From assembly GCA_948099385.1 (NCBI GenBank), contig CANUEZ040000151.1:3232001-3296000 (forward strand): a stretch of 64,000 bases of DNA, read 5' to 3'. The notes below the pieces were generated by a model that worked only from the letters and a program-made list of their open reading frames with translations, was not told the DNA's origin and ran no database searches. Each line of letters begins with the position of its first letter. Position 1 is the first letter of the stretch. The translations under genes were made by a program, and so were the position numbers. Positions 10,560-22,097 of this stretch are shown one piece after another. The DNA is from Fasciola hepatica (lineage: Eukaryota; Platyhelminthes; Trematoda; Plagiorchiida; Fasciolidae).

Positions 10560-11509
10560 CGAGCTAGGGTTCATGTGTCAAAAGTATTTGCCCCACTCGA
10601 TGGAGGAATTGAATAAGTGAGTCACCGCCGTTCGTACCGAGGAAACGGAGAGTCGAGCGGGCCATTTGTTTTGTTATAAATGAGGGCAATAAAATTATAT
10701 GAAACCAATTTATGGTCACTTTCGGGGAGGTGTTAAGTATGTTGGGTTCCACGCTCGGCAGGTGTAACGTGAGTACGAAATCTATTATGCTATTCTCCCT
10801 GGATGGATTGAGAACATGTTGGGTCCAGGGTCCTACTTCAATGCAGGAGAGAAAGTTAAATACTGCTAAAGATGAGCGTAACCCAGTTGATAACGAGTGC
10901 ATTGAGGTCACCAGCGATCAGCGATCAGCGATCAGCGATCTCCGGGGGTATATCGGATAGGTGGTTAGATGCAATATTGATGGGTACAAATTCGGAAGAA
11001 GCTGTATTAGGAGGTCCATACACACAGCCAATGTGAAGGCGAGTGTGAGTAAGTTGAAGGTCAACCCATGAAGAGTCCCCTTGTGCATCCAGGATAGGGT
11101 AGTCGTAAGAGGTTGTAGTAAAGCCGCACTGGATGAAGATTAAGCATTCATCACCTCGGCGACACCTGCCGTTGTTAAACATCTGATAGCCTATCAGAGA
11201 GATTTGGGCGGGTGGGGCGGAATTATTCAGCCAAGTCTCAGCAGTGAGCACAAGATTCGGGCTGTGCGGAAGTGTAAGACTTTGTAGTGAGCCAAATTTA
11301 TTAATAAGAGACCGAATATTAATGAGCAGTAGGGAAAATTTAGCAGGCTTATTCCCTGTCAAAGATGGATGACAGTGCGGAATATGGGCTAGAGTGCCTA
11401 GGGTGGAGCCAGACCGTGTGTCACTGCTGGGATTTTTGTTGGTTGAGGGAATTGTAGTGAGCTGGCGTGCTGTTGAGCAGGAAGGCCGAGGTGTATGAAC
11501 TACGTTCAC
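10560..11509 (-). pseudogene. LINE B1 endonuclease
   Basis: 11509-10925 has FSLLLINIRSLINKF (start of the AP-endonuclease fold: N-x-RSL-x-NK), LVLTAETWL, ISLIGYQMF and CRRGDECLIFIQ, with YDYPILDAQ before LHIGCVYGPP (strand before the catalytic GD). 10911-10564 continues with WTQHVLNPSRENSIIDFVLT, the usual C-terminal block before the SDH motif, here lost. The same landmarks occur in B2 at 21220-21480 (ISPVGYRM, CRRGAG, HPILDAVQ). Frame changes occur near 10920 at a short tandem repeat. Confidence 0.85.
10912..10940 (-). repeat. 7-bp tandem repeat (AGCGATC)4
   Basis: Four adjacent copies of AGCGATC in the endonuclease of B1. 28 bases is not a multiple of three steps from a single unit, so the expansion shifts the frame and probably caused the frame change seen here. 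Confidence 0.8.
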
Positions 11510-11518
11510 GGGATGGCT

Positions 11519-12888
11519 TCACTGGGGGTCAAAAACACATGTAGTAGTTGGTGAGGTGGACGGGGGGATATGACGCATCATGGATAGTGAAATAAACCTA
11601 GTAGGCATTTCTGGCGAAGGGGTCAGCTTGGCTGTTAGGCTAAGCTTGGAATGGCTAGTGCTAGTTGAGGCCGTTAGATCTGAGGGGAATCTGCCGTTTG
11701 TAAGTCTACTTAGAGCCGAACAACACCGTGAAAGTTTGCTATCGAGCACCTTGCCACTGGTGGATAGTGGCGGCTGGGACATCAAAATATGAGGAGAGAG
11801 TGAAAAGTGGCCATTGATTGGGAGAGAAAAGGGGAGCGTAGTGGCGTCAAATACCTTGGCACCCGCCTAATTATGGATGGTAACACAGGTGCCCTCTTTA
11901 CATCAACAAGTTGGTGGGCTTTAACCTGAAGGGGGAACGTGAAATGGAAGTCAGATATAGGGGTGCTGATTTGCGCAGAAAACGTAAGGTCACGGGTATT
12001 GTTGTAACTGGCCTGCTTCAATAAAGTGACTCAGGGTAAGCGAGATATATGGATGACAGAAAGGGGGCCATTCGTTAGGGAAAGAAGTATTGTTAAGTAC
12101 TAAAGTAATCATTTGATATGAAGCATGGCATTACTGGAGAGGCTCGGAGGTTAGCTGTAACAGCCTGATTAGGATGACAACGAGGTGTGAAAACGCAAGA
12201 CTGGGTGGTACCCACGGTGAAAATAGTGTACGGCGGCTTTGAGTGGAGGGATAGGTCTTGAACGGCTTTCTTCCGTCCATTGTTGCACTCTGCGTTGCTT
12301 CGCATGGGGTGTTTAGCAGTGGGAAGTGTGGCTTGATGAGTGAGTTGGAATCGACTGTAGGGTCAAAAATGTGTATTCCACCTAGTAATGACATTTTTGC
12401 TGGTTCGGGAAATTATCTGGGCACCTCAGGTTGCCGAAAGGCTATTGGATTCGAGTGACGAGATGAAGCAGAAGGACTTAAGTTGCCTCCGTTGGTTGAT
12501 TGATGGTTTCTGGGCATGGTTGTTGAGCTGATTGGGCGGCTCACACCTTCACCGGTTGTGGCCAAAGATCCGGTGATTAAAAATGGCGGAACCGATTTGG
12601 CAAGCCCAAGGGGGAAAGCCTACCAGGTGAGTACTCTATACTTTTAAGTTTCTTAAGCGTTGGCTGGCTACGCGGGGCCGAAATGGATACATCTAAGTCG
12701 ACGTCAAACACGTGGGACCCATGTTCTGTTAGGGCTGAAGTCGAACTGACATCGCATGTACGTTGCACTATTTCAGACGTAGAAGAAGCAGATAAATCAG
12801 TGCGGAAAAGTTTTGGAGTATCTGAATACTTGCTGAGGGACCTGGCGTATCCCCTTTGCAGTGGGGTTTTGTCGGCAGAAATCTCCAT
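11519..12888 (-). pseudogene. LINE B1 ORF1, broken
   Basis: Several overlapping minus frames, rich in Ser, Pro and Thr. 12888-12577 contains VDLDVSIS, which recurs as VDLDVSVS in B5 (about 54260), so the two ORF1 regions are related. The RRM-like segment seen in B2, B3 and B5 is missing, so B1 is 5'-truncated within ORF1. The remainder is low-complexity linker leading to the endonuclease at 11509. Many stops. Confidence 0.55.
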
Positions 12889-12930
12889 CGCCTCGTTTAC
12901 CTAGTGGCCAACCGGGTTCAACCTAGAAGC

Positions 12931-13019
12931 CATAAAAGCCTTCCACTTCCTACCTCCTTCGAACCTTGTTCAGTACCACTGGTCTTTATATGCAGTGAAG
13001 CCAGTAACAAATATAATGC
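12931..13019. other. Junction between B1 and B3
   Basis: B1 (-) ends and B3 (+) begins here, so the two 5' sides face each other. No motif seen. Confidence 0.4.
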
Positions 13020-13860
13020 TCTTTAGAAAAACCCATTGTCCTTAGAGAAACAGTTACGGTCCATGGATGTCGCACTGACCACGTTGCTGCCACTGGCATA
13101 TATCGTCGATCCCCCAAAACATCCTAACACTGAAAGTCTCCCATCAGATAGCCACTTTCTGGGCCCAGTTGCTTCCGAAGTCGATAGTAGGATAAAAATA
13201 TTCCAAAACGCCGTAGTCTTTAATGTTCCAGATTGTTTGCCCCTTTCCTTGATCAAACAGTCCATGCTCATGGCGAGCGGTGTTTCTCACCGCGAGTGCT
13301 CCTGCAAAATATTCAGAAAAAAGTCACATCAAAACATATGCCCTGCTACTGTTTCAGTTCCTGGAAGAGAGCGCTGCCGTGGAATTCGTTAGAAAAAGAG
13401 AGCCCATCGCAAAATTCGCATCATTTAAAAAATATTACTTATGACAAAACCTCGATCCAGAGTGAGGTTCTTGGATCAGCTAATTAGAATTAGACCCCAA
13501 AGTACCACAGCCTTTTGCGTCCGACCGTTCTCCCATGACCCGTCTAATGATCGCACCCAAGTATACATATATATATATATACCTTGGGAATGCTTCACTC
13601 ACTTTTCTCCTCCCTCCTCACTAGATTGGGCTACTTTACAACATAATTTGCAAACATATATTAAAAATCCGTTTTGTCCTTTAGTGATAAGTGCTCGCCT
13701 TTACTCAATTCCTCTGTCTCAGGCTAGAACACAGCCTTCCCTTCCTGCTTTTCTTGAGCCTTCCTCGTATACTGGAGTCTTGTCACACAGACCATTATTC
13801 CCCAGTAACTAGGCCTCAACTCTCTGCACATATGCTCACGGTAAGTTAAGACCCCATCCC
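13020..13860 (+). pseudogene. LINE B3, ORF1 5' fragment
   Basis: 13036-13392: LEKQLRSMDVALTTLLPLAY, then HFLGPVASEVDSRI and NAVVFNVPDCLPLSLIKQ. After a one-base shift near 13330 the next segment reads LLLFQFLEESAAVEFVRK. This is the same order as in B5 (AGRFIQSVAFEVLTRARN, ATVLDV) and B2 (FDVPGIIALRTVRHIL, IFVRFTDEAAAPDFIKK). The pattern of a short beta strand, helix, then RPI-x-VRF strand suggests an RRM-like RNA-binding fold. From 13440 on it becomes Ser/Pro rich. No endonuclease follows, so this is a 3'-incomplete or heavily decayed copy. Confidence 0.7.
13562..13581. repeat. (TA)n microsatellite
   Basis: Short TA run in the Ser/Pro-rich part of B3. Confidence 0.85.
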
Positions 13861-15099
13861 AACCGGAATCCGTATACCTCTGATTTCTCATGACCCAGCG
13901 GAATACCAACAAGTTTGCTTTCACATGAAAAATCTTTACCTTAACACCCAGAGTTTTCCTTCCTTTTCACTGTTTGCCGTCCTCGACCACAGCTGGTGAA
14001 CTGACCAGACATCTACCTTTTTATTTTCCCATTCTTCTTCCAGACCATATCCTCTTCTATTGTCTTATTCCTGGCTCCCAAATGGACACCCTCTCCTCAT
14101 CCACCACCTACCTGATATCGCCCCAAATCTCTACTATCACCCAACCACCCTAGAAAGCTACCAGTCTCCGTCTAGGGATCCCTAATAAACCGGTCCACTA
14201 GCCAAACGATAACTAACTGTTCGGATAACAAAATGTTCATTTTCTTGCTTCCATATAAACGATAATCATAACCCACAGCTGGAACATTCTCCAGACTGCC
14301 GCATTCCTGATCTCTTCCAGATTGCATTGGTTACTTGGGTATCCACCGGCCAAATCAACGTTTATTCCGGATTACCGTAAGGACTGGACGACTTGATCAA
14401 TGGTTTGAACCCATACTCTCGCCTGCTGACGTTACATGGGGCACCGTACACGGATTAACAAAACCTCATGAAAGTCTCACCGGATCGCAGAGGTGATTCC
14501 TGACACCAACCATCAACGCATCCGCTCAACGTCTATTCCCAAATAATCCAACCCAACAGTTCAATTCTTCCCGCGTTGCAGTACGAAACCAATGGCCGGA
14601 ACCCAGCGTTCGCAGCTGTCAACTTCGTCAAACCAGCCCCTTTTTACCTGCAACCAAGGTCTTTATAAAACAGAATACCTGCCATCTTCAGGCAACCAGA
14701 ATTTGGCTAATAATTGTTCTTCACACATACAAAATCTTTTTATCTTACTCTCTTTCGATTTCTGCCTAGCCGCATCAGCAGCTTTTGTCTCCACCGGTCC
14801 GTTTCTTTGACGGCTCTTTATGAAAGTCCGTTTTGCTTCCACACACCATTCATGCCCCTCAAACGTTCACTGAAATCTTCGTCAAGCTTTTCGCCTTCAT
14901 GTGGATTTCCATATGACAGTGAAATCACCCACATAAAAGGTCAGCTTTGTTATCACCTTTGACTCACTCGCATTTATTTCACATGCTTCCCCAAAACTAG
15001 TTACCCAATGCTGGATCTGTGTTCTATATTTCGATGGCATCTCTGACTGCACGTTGGAAGCCCCATGCGTACTTTACTTTTAGTCTTGTTCTGCGGCAT
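13861..15099. other. Unassigned, pyrimidine-rich plus strand
   Basis: Plus frames (14592-14810, 14714-14962) are Ser/Pro/Phe rich without motif. It may be a decayed continuation of B3 ORF1 or the body of the A-like element whose 3' end follows. Nothing else recognised. Confidence 0.3.
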
Positions 15100-15405
15100 C
15101 TCTTCCGCCCGGTTACTCGTTAGTGACCGTCCAATTATTGATTATATCAGCAATCCCACTTTTGTCCAGCTATCCAAACCGCCCTCACCGAATTCGAAAC
15201 CGATTTGCAATTCCAGCTTCAACCATTACCACATTAGTTCACTCAAACACCACATGACTTTACGGTTATATTGCAGTTGTTGTGTGATTCATAAATTTAG
15301 AAATTGTGAATACCCCACAATGATATGTAATGCAGTATTCTCTGATCTTGCCTTGTGCATGTGTATTACCCAATGTCAAGAAATGTACAATTTTCAATTA
15401 TCTTG
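15100..15405 (+). mobile_element. 3' end of a LINE A-like element
   Basis: The end AATTGTGAATACCCCACAATGAT, then GATCTTGCCTTGTGCATGTG and GTCAAGAAATGTAC, matches 53190-53285 and, more weakly, 9090-9175 (the A1 3' end). It abuts antisense B4 at 15410, the same arrangement as A1 with B1. No RT is seen in front of it. Confidence 0.5.
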
Positions 15406-15409
15406 AACG

Positions 15410-16190
15410 GAATTCTCGAAGCGATGGTGGATTTTTCCTATTGAATTTCATGGTATCTTTTTCGTCAAGGATTTGAACGGCACTGGACAAGATTTGAGTT
15501 GAATTTTCTTTCGTATCCGAAAGCACTGGCAGGGATAGTGTGTCAGATTGATAGAACCTAAAAGGCTGTGTTTTACTTCTTCAACAAAGTTTTGCCGGTT
15601 TCGATAAATGCAACAACACTTTTTGAGTTGCTGATCCTTTGCACGATTTCCGGGGCAATAGTGTCTGTGAAACGCCCAGCAGCTACTAGGTCTTGGGTTG
15701 ACGGATTTGTCAGAGGTTTAGAGATGTACGTGAGGGGAATTAACTTGGACAATGTTGTACTAATCGAAGGCATTTGGCTGTTGAGATTATGGAGATTGTG
15801 TTCCATCTTCTCAGCCCCTTTATTTGCCCCGCCAAATACATCAGTCAGACTGATGGAACACAGATTTAGTGAGAGTTTCGGGACTTTTGACTTTGCGAGT
15901 ATTTTGATGGACGTTGGCACGACCAACCAGTGAGGAAGCATTTTGTATGGCTGATAGGTTCGGCATTGCAATACTCACAGCAATTGCGCTTAAGAGCTGA
16001 GTGTACAGGAAAGTTTTACTTTCCACAAGGTACAGTCTTCCTGAAGTGAAAACTTGGAGCTCTGTGGTGTTGGATCAAAGAAGCGTAACACTATGGAATT
16101 GCTGATAATGAGATTTTGAAGCTAAACGTGGACTAAATTTATTTTCAGTTGTGAGAACAAACTAAGAAGCTGCAATTTTCAGTATTACTC
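15410..16190 (-). pseudogene. LINE B4, ORF1 5' fragment
   Basis: 15971-15573: MEHNLHNLNSQ (coiled-coil-like), ISTTLSKLIPLTYI, AAGRFTDTIAPEIVQRISN, SKSVVAF. The second half, 15570-15410, continues in a shifted frame with basic residues and CPVPFKSLTKK, corresponding to the RPI-x-VRF strand of B2. So this is the N-terminal RNA-binding part of family B ORF1. Its 5' side starts directly at the (TAA)n tail of LINE E, giving a head-to-tail junction. It ends at the A-like 3' end at 15405. Confidence 0.7.
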
Positions 16191-16268
16191 TAATAATAAT
16201 AATAATAATAATAATGGTTTATTTCGGAAGCGCCCGAAGCATGCCATGTGCATGATCATGTAGGTACA
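16191..16268 (-). repeat. LINE E 3' terminus: hairpin plus (ATT)n
   Basis: Sense (minus) order: ACATGATCATG, GGCATGC, then TTCGG-GCGCTT-CCGAA, AATAAACC, (ATT)n. The stem arms lie at 16223-16227 and 16234-16238. The TGCATGATCATG block is itself palindromic. Matches 31454-31525 (C2) with about one change over some 65 bases, then the two diverge. Confidence 0.85.
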
Positions 16269-17749
16269 GGTGACAGCCAAGTAAGAATTATACCGATTCA
16301 TTTAGGGACGCCATGTAGTGTGATGGTTCATTTAATACCGTGAATTATCCGAAAATCAGTAATGGATTTATTTATAGGGTCGCAAGAGGTATTTTAATTA
16401 GGCTTAACCCCTAATTTCCTGGGAAAGCACTGTGCTGATATTTCACGATAATGGCCTACGATCTCACTGTGGGTAGCAGCAACTAACTACGCTGACGATC
16501 ACCGCTTGGTTATAGACAGCTAATACTGGTAAGGATGTAAGAAGCTAGGTCTAAAAGGTGCTTAAAGCTAGAACCGAGAAAACCTGATTTTAGAGTCACC
16601 ATTACCTTGATAACGATGTTTTCGTCTCATATGTTAGCCAATTTAGTTGAGAAAATTAGCACTGACTTTTTCTGTCCAAGTCGACCAGAAGGTCTTGAAA
16701 GCCCATGTAGTGAGACTTTGTGTGAGAGGGAGGCAAGGTAAGTAATAAGACATCAAGAAACTTCGACGTAATGACCATGCTTTTGCTGCGGGTCGGCAGA
16801 CAGAGAAAAATAGTAAAACGAACCCTGGTAACTGATGCAACTCCTATGACTACGATGAAGTTGGTTTCAAAACTGCGAAAGTGATATAACTAAATGACAG
16901 TGATGAGCCGGGGAACAGAAAAGGCCTATTGGGAGTGCGTGGGAGGTTCTACAATGGGCTCTCTGAAAATGTAAAAGCTTCCGAGCGGAATTGGTTTTTT
17001 CAAAGTGAAATTGATAGGATTTAAGAAATCGGTGAGGGAAATCAATTATTCTTTGTAATCAGGTTTTAGATATGTAGATGGCGAATTCTAATGAAAGGAT
17101 CAAACAGGAAATCCATAGTTTTGAAAAGGTCGGCAATGGGAAAGTAAAAATATATCGGACGCTCTCATAGGGCAAGGTGGTCCAACAGAGTACAACACTG
17201 AATAATGAATGTCCATTTCATTTTCTGAAGCTTGGATTTCGGTTATGTGAAGGTCGAATAAGCGCAAAATAGTTGGGATGGAAAAAAATTCATTTATAGC
17301 ATGCGCGAATGCAAACTTTGAGAATATCTAATGCGCAGAGGGCGTTTATTCTAAATTCTGGAGTATGTTAGGAGGAAGTACTTTGAGCACAGAACGGTCG
17401 TCACAGGGGGCATTTTAACTGTATACCGTCAGGTAGGCAGTAAGTGTAAGGAACAGATGCTGAAGATCCCTCCAAAAGTTCTGCGTGCCTTGTGAATTTG
17501 ACCATATTTGACATTACTTTGAAAAGCTCACCCATTCTCCACATTTTTGCACTTTTGATTTTTTAACCAAGACACTTAAATTCGGCTTCGAACTGTTTCT
17601 AACCGTCGTACTTGAGCCACATGGCCTTGAAACTTTGGGTTTTACTGCGGAGTCCATTTGGCCGCATACTCGAGGTTTGTATATGTTTGTACCTTTTGTG
17701 AACTTCAGTATAGTGGCGTAGAAACTTCTAATCAACGTTGTTCTCGTCT

Positions 17750-18600
17750 TGTGATTCTTTCGAATTGGCTACGCTTTGCTCGATTTGCGAGAATTGACTT
17801 GCAGTAGTTCTGGCTCATCCGGGGAAGAACATAACTGGTTGGATGTATAAGACTGCTTGGTCAGAAGCTTATACAGAAAAGCCAGTTCGTGCTTGATGGC
17901 ACGGAACCATATCGGTTTGACCATGAGTCATAAGCCTCGATATCTATAGTTCGATTTTGTCGACCATTCAATAAACTGCCTTGTGAAGCTTTCCTGAATA
18001 CACTCAATAATAATCTTGTCAAGTTTCGGCATACTAGCAAAGACTAGTGGCCGATATTTGGAAAGGGTTGTGGCGTGCAACTTGTGCGAGTAAAGGATGT
18101 TTTCCTCAGGCCGAAAGTATATGAACGCAAGATCGAGATACGTAATAGTGTTAGCCTTTTGGAAGACAGCATGCTTAGAGACAATGAAATAACAGGAATA
18201 ATTCAAACCAATGTCTTTTTCTAAGAGCTGGCTGTCGACGGGTAAACTGAAGAGGCACAAAGAAACTAGAGAAAACCAATATTTGTAAGTAAGGAAAATA
18301 CGACTGTCTGCAGGAAATTTTATCGCCTAGGTTGAGTACCATCCGTTGAGAGCGGCTAGGTCGCCGGAGGTTTCAGAGACCGTAGCATTGAGGCTGCCAG
18401 GCTATAAAGAGTAAGCCGTCCTAATGTAGCCCGAAAACAAGAAAGGCTTGCCATCAGGTACTGTCGGAAATGTATCATTTGTGTATAAGAAGATTAAAGG
18501 AGGCCAAAAACAATATTCAGAATGACACTGCTGATAACAGGCTTGGGGCTAGAGGTTTGCTGTTAATCACAACTAGCTGTGAAAGATGGGATAGTTAGGA
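17750..18600 (-). pseudogene. LINE E reverse transcriptase remnants
   Basis: About 18480-18340: PFLFSGYIRTAYSL, where LFADDIK would be expected, then LNATVSETSGDLAALNGWYS (the helix after motif C, normally L-Q-x-DL-x-x-L-x-x-W). 18260-17928: IIECIQESFTRQFIEW, the E-x-VQRxFTR block of LINE C-termini. 17930-17860: FRAIKHELAFLYKLL (usual RR-x-x-DL-x-x-LYK). Several stops lie between. The catalytic Asp pair is lost (SGY). Dead copy, but the order of landmarks is convincing. Confidence 0.7.
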
Positions 18601-18840
18601 TGACAGCCAAGAAGTTAGTTGGCGGATAATGCCAAAATATCGCAGTTTGGAAAAAGGTGACTGTGATGTATTCGATCAAATAGGTGATCAGTGAAAAGGG
18701 CGGTAATATAGTGTGCTGAGGATGCGCTATAAATAAATGCGGACAGTGATCGGCAGACCCTCGCCTGAGTTGATTGAACCGGGCAAATCAAGGCCATCTT
18801 TACGCAAAAGTCAGGTTGCCCCATGTTTCTTTTTCCTATC

Positions 18841-19439
18841 CTTTAGGCTTGGTTTTTGTAGCCCATAGTAATGGTATTTATTCACACTGAGAGGTCGAAT
18901 TGCCGGTAGTGATAGCTGCTCCACTCCACCCTGGGTACACAATTTATTTTTGCGGAACGTCAACACAGCTTTTTCCCAGAGCTTTAGACTTATGCCTACG
19001 TAAAATTACCACTTGCAATCCTATCTACAAAGTACTTATAGATTCTCGGTTAAATCTTCTCATTTCGCGATCTCACCCTCTTTGACCTAAACACTAATCT
19101 CCGTTGTTCACACAGTGGACGTATCCTGTCAAACCTGATTAAATTCATCTTATGTCCTTTCAGTTAGAGTTTCACTTTGCTTGCGTGTCTAGGTCACAGA
19201 TGTTTACCAAGTTTCCGATAAGCCGTATTCCTCAGAGGGACATTTCACTACTCAGCATACTCCGCCTTGTCGTCGCTCACTCTGCTGTCATAGGTGGACC
19301 CAGTCGGCTCCCTTATCTGTTCCCCCTGTGCATCGCCCGAGAACAAAGGTCATTCAGAAAGCTGAAGCTCGCGGACCCTTTTTGGTTTCGCTGACTAAAT
19401 CCTCTTTTGTCTCATTTGACAACCTAATCGAGGACCATA
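18841..19439. other. Unassigned
   Basis: Plus frames at 18900-19085 and 19152-19394 are open but show no motif. It could be the 5' UTR of B2 or decayed RT of E. Confidence 0.3.
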
Positions 19440-19650
19440 TTATTGACAGCAGTCACTGAAGCAGCAAAGGAATTCACCGCAGTCAAGAGTGAAAACCATG
19501 GATTGGATCACTGAGAAACTGTTGCAGATCCTAAATACTTCCCGGCCTCTGATGACTAGTAGTGACGGGGATCTAACTTCCTATGGCACCTTTATGGAGG
19601 GTACCTATTCTGAGAATAAAATGCGTACTAGATAAGCCAGGAACGCTACT

Positions 19651-19872
19651 GTGTTCGACGTCCCCGGCATTATCGCTTTGCGTACTGTACGCCATATCCT
19701 ACCTAAAGCTGGTGGCATGAAAATGGTAATGTACCGTTGCACCCGCTTACGCAACCAGAAACAACATTATCACCGTCCAATCTTCGTCCGATTCACCGAC
19801 GAGGCAGCAGCTCCAGACTTCATCAAAAAGCAGCATACCATAACAGCTACCTTAGGTATAAGAGCATCCTAA
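19651..19872 (+). pseudogene. LINE B2 ORF1, RRM-like segment
   Basis: VFDVPGIIALRTVRHIL, then VMYRCTRLRNQ, HRPIFVRFTDEAAAPDFIKK and TITATLGI. The alternation of a short strand, helix, basic loop and RPI-x-VRF strand is typical of LINE ORF1 RNA-binding domains. Best preserved copy of this segment in the window. The following 1.2 kb is Pro/Ser-rich, as in B1 and B5. Confidence 0.7.
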
Positions 19873-21189
19873 TAAATGCCTACAAATGCTTCTTCAAGGA
19901 TAGCTCTTGAAAAGGTTAAAAGCACCTAAACCTGCTGATTTGAACCCGCTAAAGTCGACCACGAAATAGCCATCGATCAAAGCTGCAGTTATCAGGCAGT
20001 GTTGGACAAAGAACCACGACAAATGTCGACCTCGACTTTAAGCCTACACCTCCTCCAGCTTTCAAGTGTCTGAGGCTGTCAAGCAAACTTGTTTCTTCAA
20101 GAGAGATAAACCTGCCGAGTCAAGATGGACCAACGAGGACACCACCCAGTACCTCTTCATCTAAGTCTCTTAGCTTATCGAGTCTCTACAAGCAAGCTGC
20201 ATCACCCTTGCCGCAGCAGTTATCGACACAAATACCAGCCGTCAGTGTCCCAGTTCACAAGCAGCCACCCGCACACTCGCAGTCTATATCTGACCACCTC
20301 GACAGATCACAAAAAGCCACGTAGCAAGGAGCTCACACAACCATCCTTGTGTCGTCGTTAGTGACTACAGCCCACAACGAGATTTTTCTACCAAAATATC
20401 ACTGGCTTTTGGGAGTCCACCTGCAGAAACTCATGTCCTCCACCCTCCTGAGTCACTTCTCCCCAACTCGCATGAACCTCAGCTACTAAAGTTCGCTAGG
20501 CAGCATGCCGCAAATAAGACTAATGAATTATGTGAATCCACCGTATCGCAGGACCTATCTACCCCTATCTACACCAATGATCATCTAGTGGTGCTATGAT
20601 ACAGCCTCCGACATATGCCCCCCCTTCCACCGGAAGTCGCTTGCATGGCATGCACCAGCAACTTCTCTCCTCCTCACATAGCTCCACCGGTCCCAAGTGA
20701 TTATCAAAATCCCCCACCCTCTGGGCCATTTTGGATCCCACCGATTCCCTCTTGCCCACCAATTATGAGCTCTACTAGCTCTTCGTACTCAAAGGTTTTT
20801 CACCTCACCTCCTTTCTTACACCATGCATCCCACCTGCTATCCAATAATTTTCCACAAATCCACAATTTCCATTCAACATATTCCTTCTGCCGCCGACCT
20901 TTCCAAATCCATCCACCACCCCAATGCCCATTACAGGCATTGTCTTGATCCCCACACCCGTTGAAATTTATCTAGCCCCTCCGTTCTCTTCTACCTACCC
21001 GACACCTAGTGTGCTGCTGACTTCATCTCGAGCAATCCCCTGAATGTTCCGCATTCTCCTCTGCCTTCCGACCTAACACTACATCAAAGTACCGCGATTC
21101 TTGCAACCCATTACCATCCAGGTAATGACACCGTCAAGCCCTACCCAAGTCGCTTCAGTTCATATACCGCACTATCGTCCCTCCCTTAC

Positions 21190-21900
21190 CGAGAATAAAC
21201 CCGCCGAACTAGGTCTGCTTCTCAGGAATTGCCGGCCACTTAATAACCAATGTGACTAGCCACATAGCCGTGCACTCTTGTCCAGCCCTGATTTTGTTCT
21301 TATCACTGGGACTAGGCTAGCCGATTCCACCCCGCCGGCTCAGATCTCTCCAGTTGGTTATCGGATGGTCAGTAAAAGCATGTGTCGCCGAGGTGCTGGA
21401 AGCCTAATCTACTTTTAGTGCACCTTTGTTGCGAGCGCTCATGACCACCCTATTCTGGATGCTGTCCAGAATCCCTTGCGTAAACACCCCTCTACTTTTA
21501 CTGCGAGTAAAGCCCTAGCAAAGTGACTTCTGACTCCATACCCATAATTATTCCTGTTACCCGTCAATCCGAAATACCTCTCTGAGCTAAAATGAACGCT
21601 GGTGATCTTAAAGCACCCGTTATTACTTGGGAAACCCTCACCTAATCCAACGATTAGTTAATTTCATTTCCGGCACGTGAACACCATGCTGTACTCAACA
21701 TGCGCTCACTCCGACCAGGAAGAATGACACACCAGACTTAGTCCTCAACTTAGGACAAACTAAGCTGGAAACTGACATAAATAACTGCAACACCAGGGGT
21801 GACCATAGAAGGGATACTGTGAGACCAGTGCCATATATGTAAATACATAATAGGGCTGACAGTTCCCTTGAATTCCTACAACGACCAAAAGCAATTAAGT
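21190..21900 (+). pseudogene. LINE B2 endonuclease, broken
   Basis: With stops: LLLRNCRPLNN (N-x-R-x-L-x-NK), DFVLITGTRLADS (T-E-TWL changed), PAQISPVGYRM, CRRGAGSLIYF, HPILDAVQ. Then AGDLKAPVITWE at about 21598-21633, where GDFNAP-x-IxWE is expected, so Asn of GDFN has become Lys. Near 21700, RSLRPGRM and HQT match the C-terminal V-R-x-PTR block. The residue pattern is that of the B1 endonuclease. Confidence 0.7.
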
Positions 21901-22097
21901 GAGCCAATTCGTTGAAAAATTCGGGCGAATAAAGTTTGACTCACGAAAAATTGCTCAAGGGAACCGGACGGAGATCACGAGCGTTAAGCTCGAATATTGA
22001 GCTCCTTCCCTGCCGCGATTGTATTTTCGTTAAGGTGGTATAACCTGCAGCTTTTCCCAAATTTGAATTACTCAGTCTGCCCATTTTCATCGGTAAA

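Larger units (their letters stand above)
9208..12930 (-). mobile_element. LINE B1, ORF1 to RT, cut off at RT motif C
   Basis: Minus-strand order from 12.9 kb downward: Pro/Ser-rich ORF1, endonuclease, linker, reverse transcriptase. The RT stops at 9208 right after CFIY, exactly where A(D)D of the catalytic motif should follow, because the tail of LINE A1 begins there. The missing 3' part was not found on the other side of A1. Family B also includes B2-B6 in this window, based on shared ORF1 and endonuclease motifs. Confidence 0.8.
16191..18840 (-). mobile_element. LINE E, RT half with intact 3' terminus
   Basis: Minus-strand LINE: RT remnants at 18.6-17.7 kb, then about 1.5 kb of decayed 3' region, then a well-preserved 3' end with hairpin and (ATT)n tail at 16191-16268. 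The 5' part is missing above about 18840. The last roughly 75 bp are nearly identical to the end of the non-coding retroposon C2. E therefore may be of the type that supplied the enzyme for family C. Confidence 0.7.
19440..21950 (+). mobile_element. LINE B2, ORF1 and endonuclease
   Basis: ORF1 RNA-binding segment (19651-19872), a Ser/Pro-rich linker (20100-21150), then an endonuclease (21190-21900). The element is cut at about 22050 by the LINE F palindrome, and no RT follows. Order and motifs match B1 and B5. Confidence 0.75.

Noticed and set aside
9208..12930. LINE D as the missing 3' half of B1
   Set aside because: D starts with its own motif B, which B1 still has, so they overlap in content and are separate copies.
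14400..14440. tRNA or tRNA-derived SINE head (GGTTTGAACCC)
   Set aside because: No matching acceptor, D or anticodon arms and no A box at the right distance. The same holds for GAGTTCAAATTTGCC near 63555.
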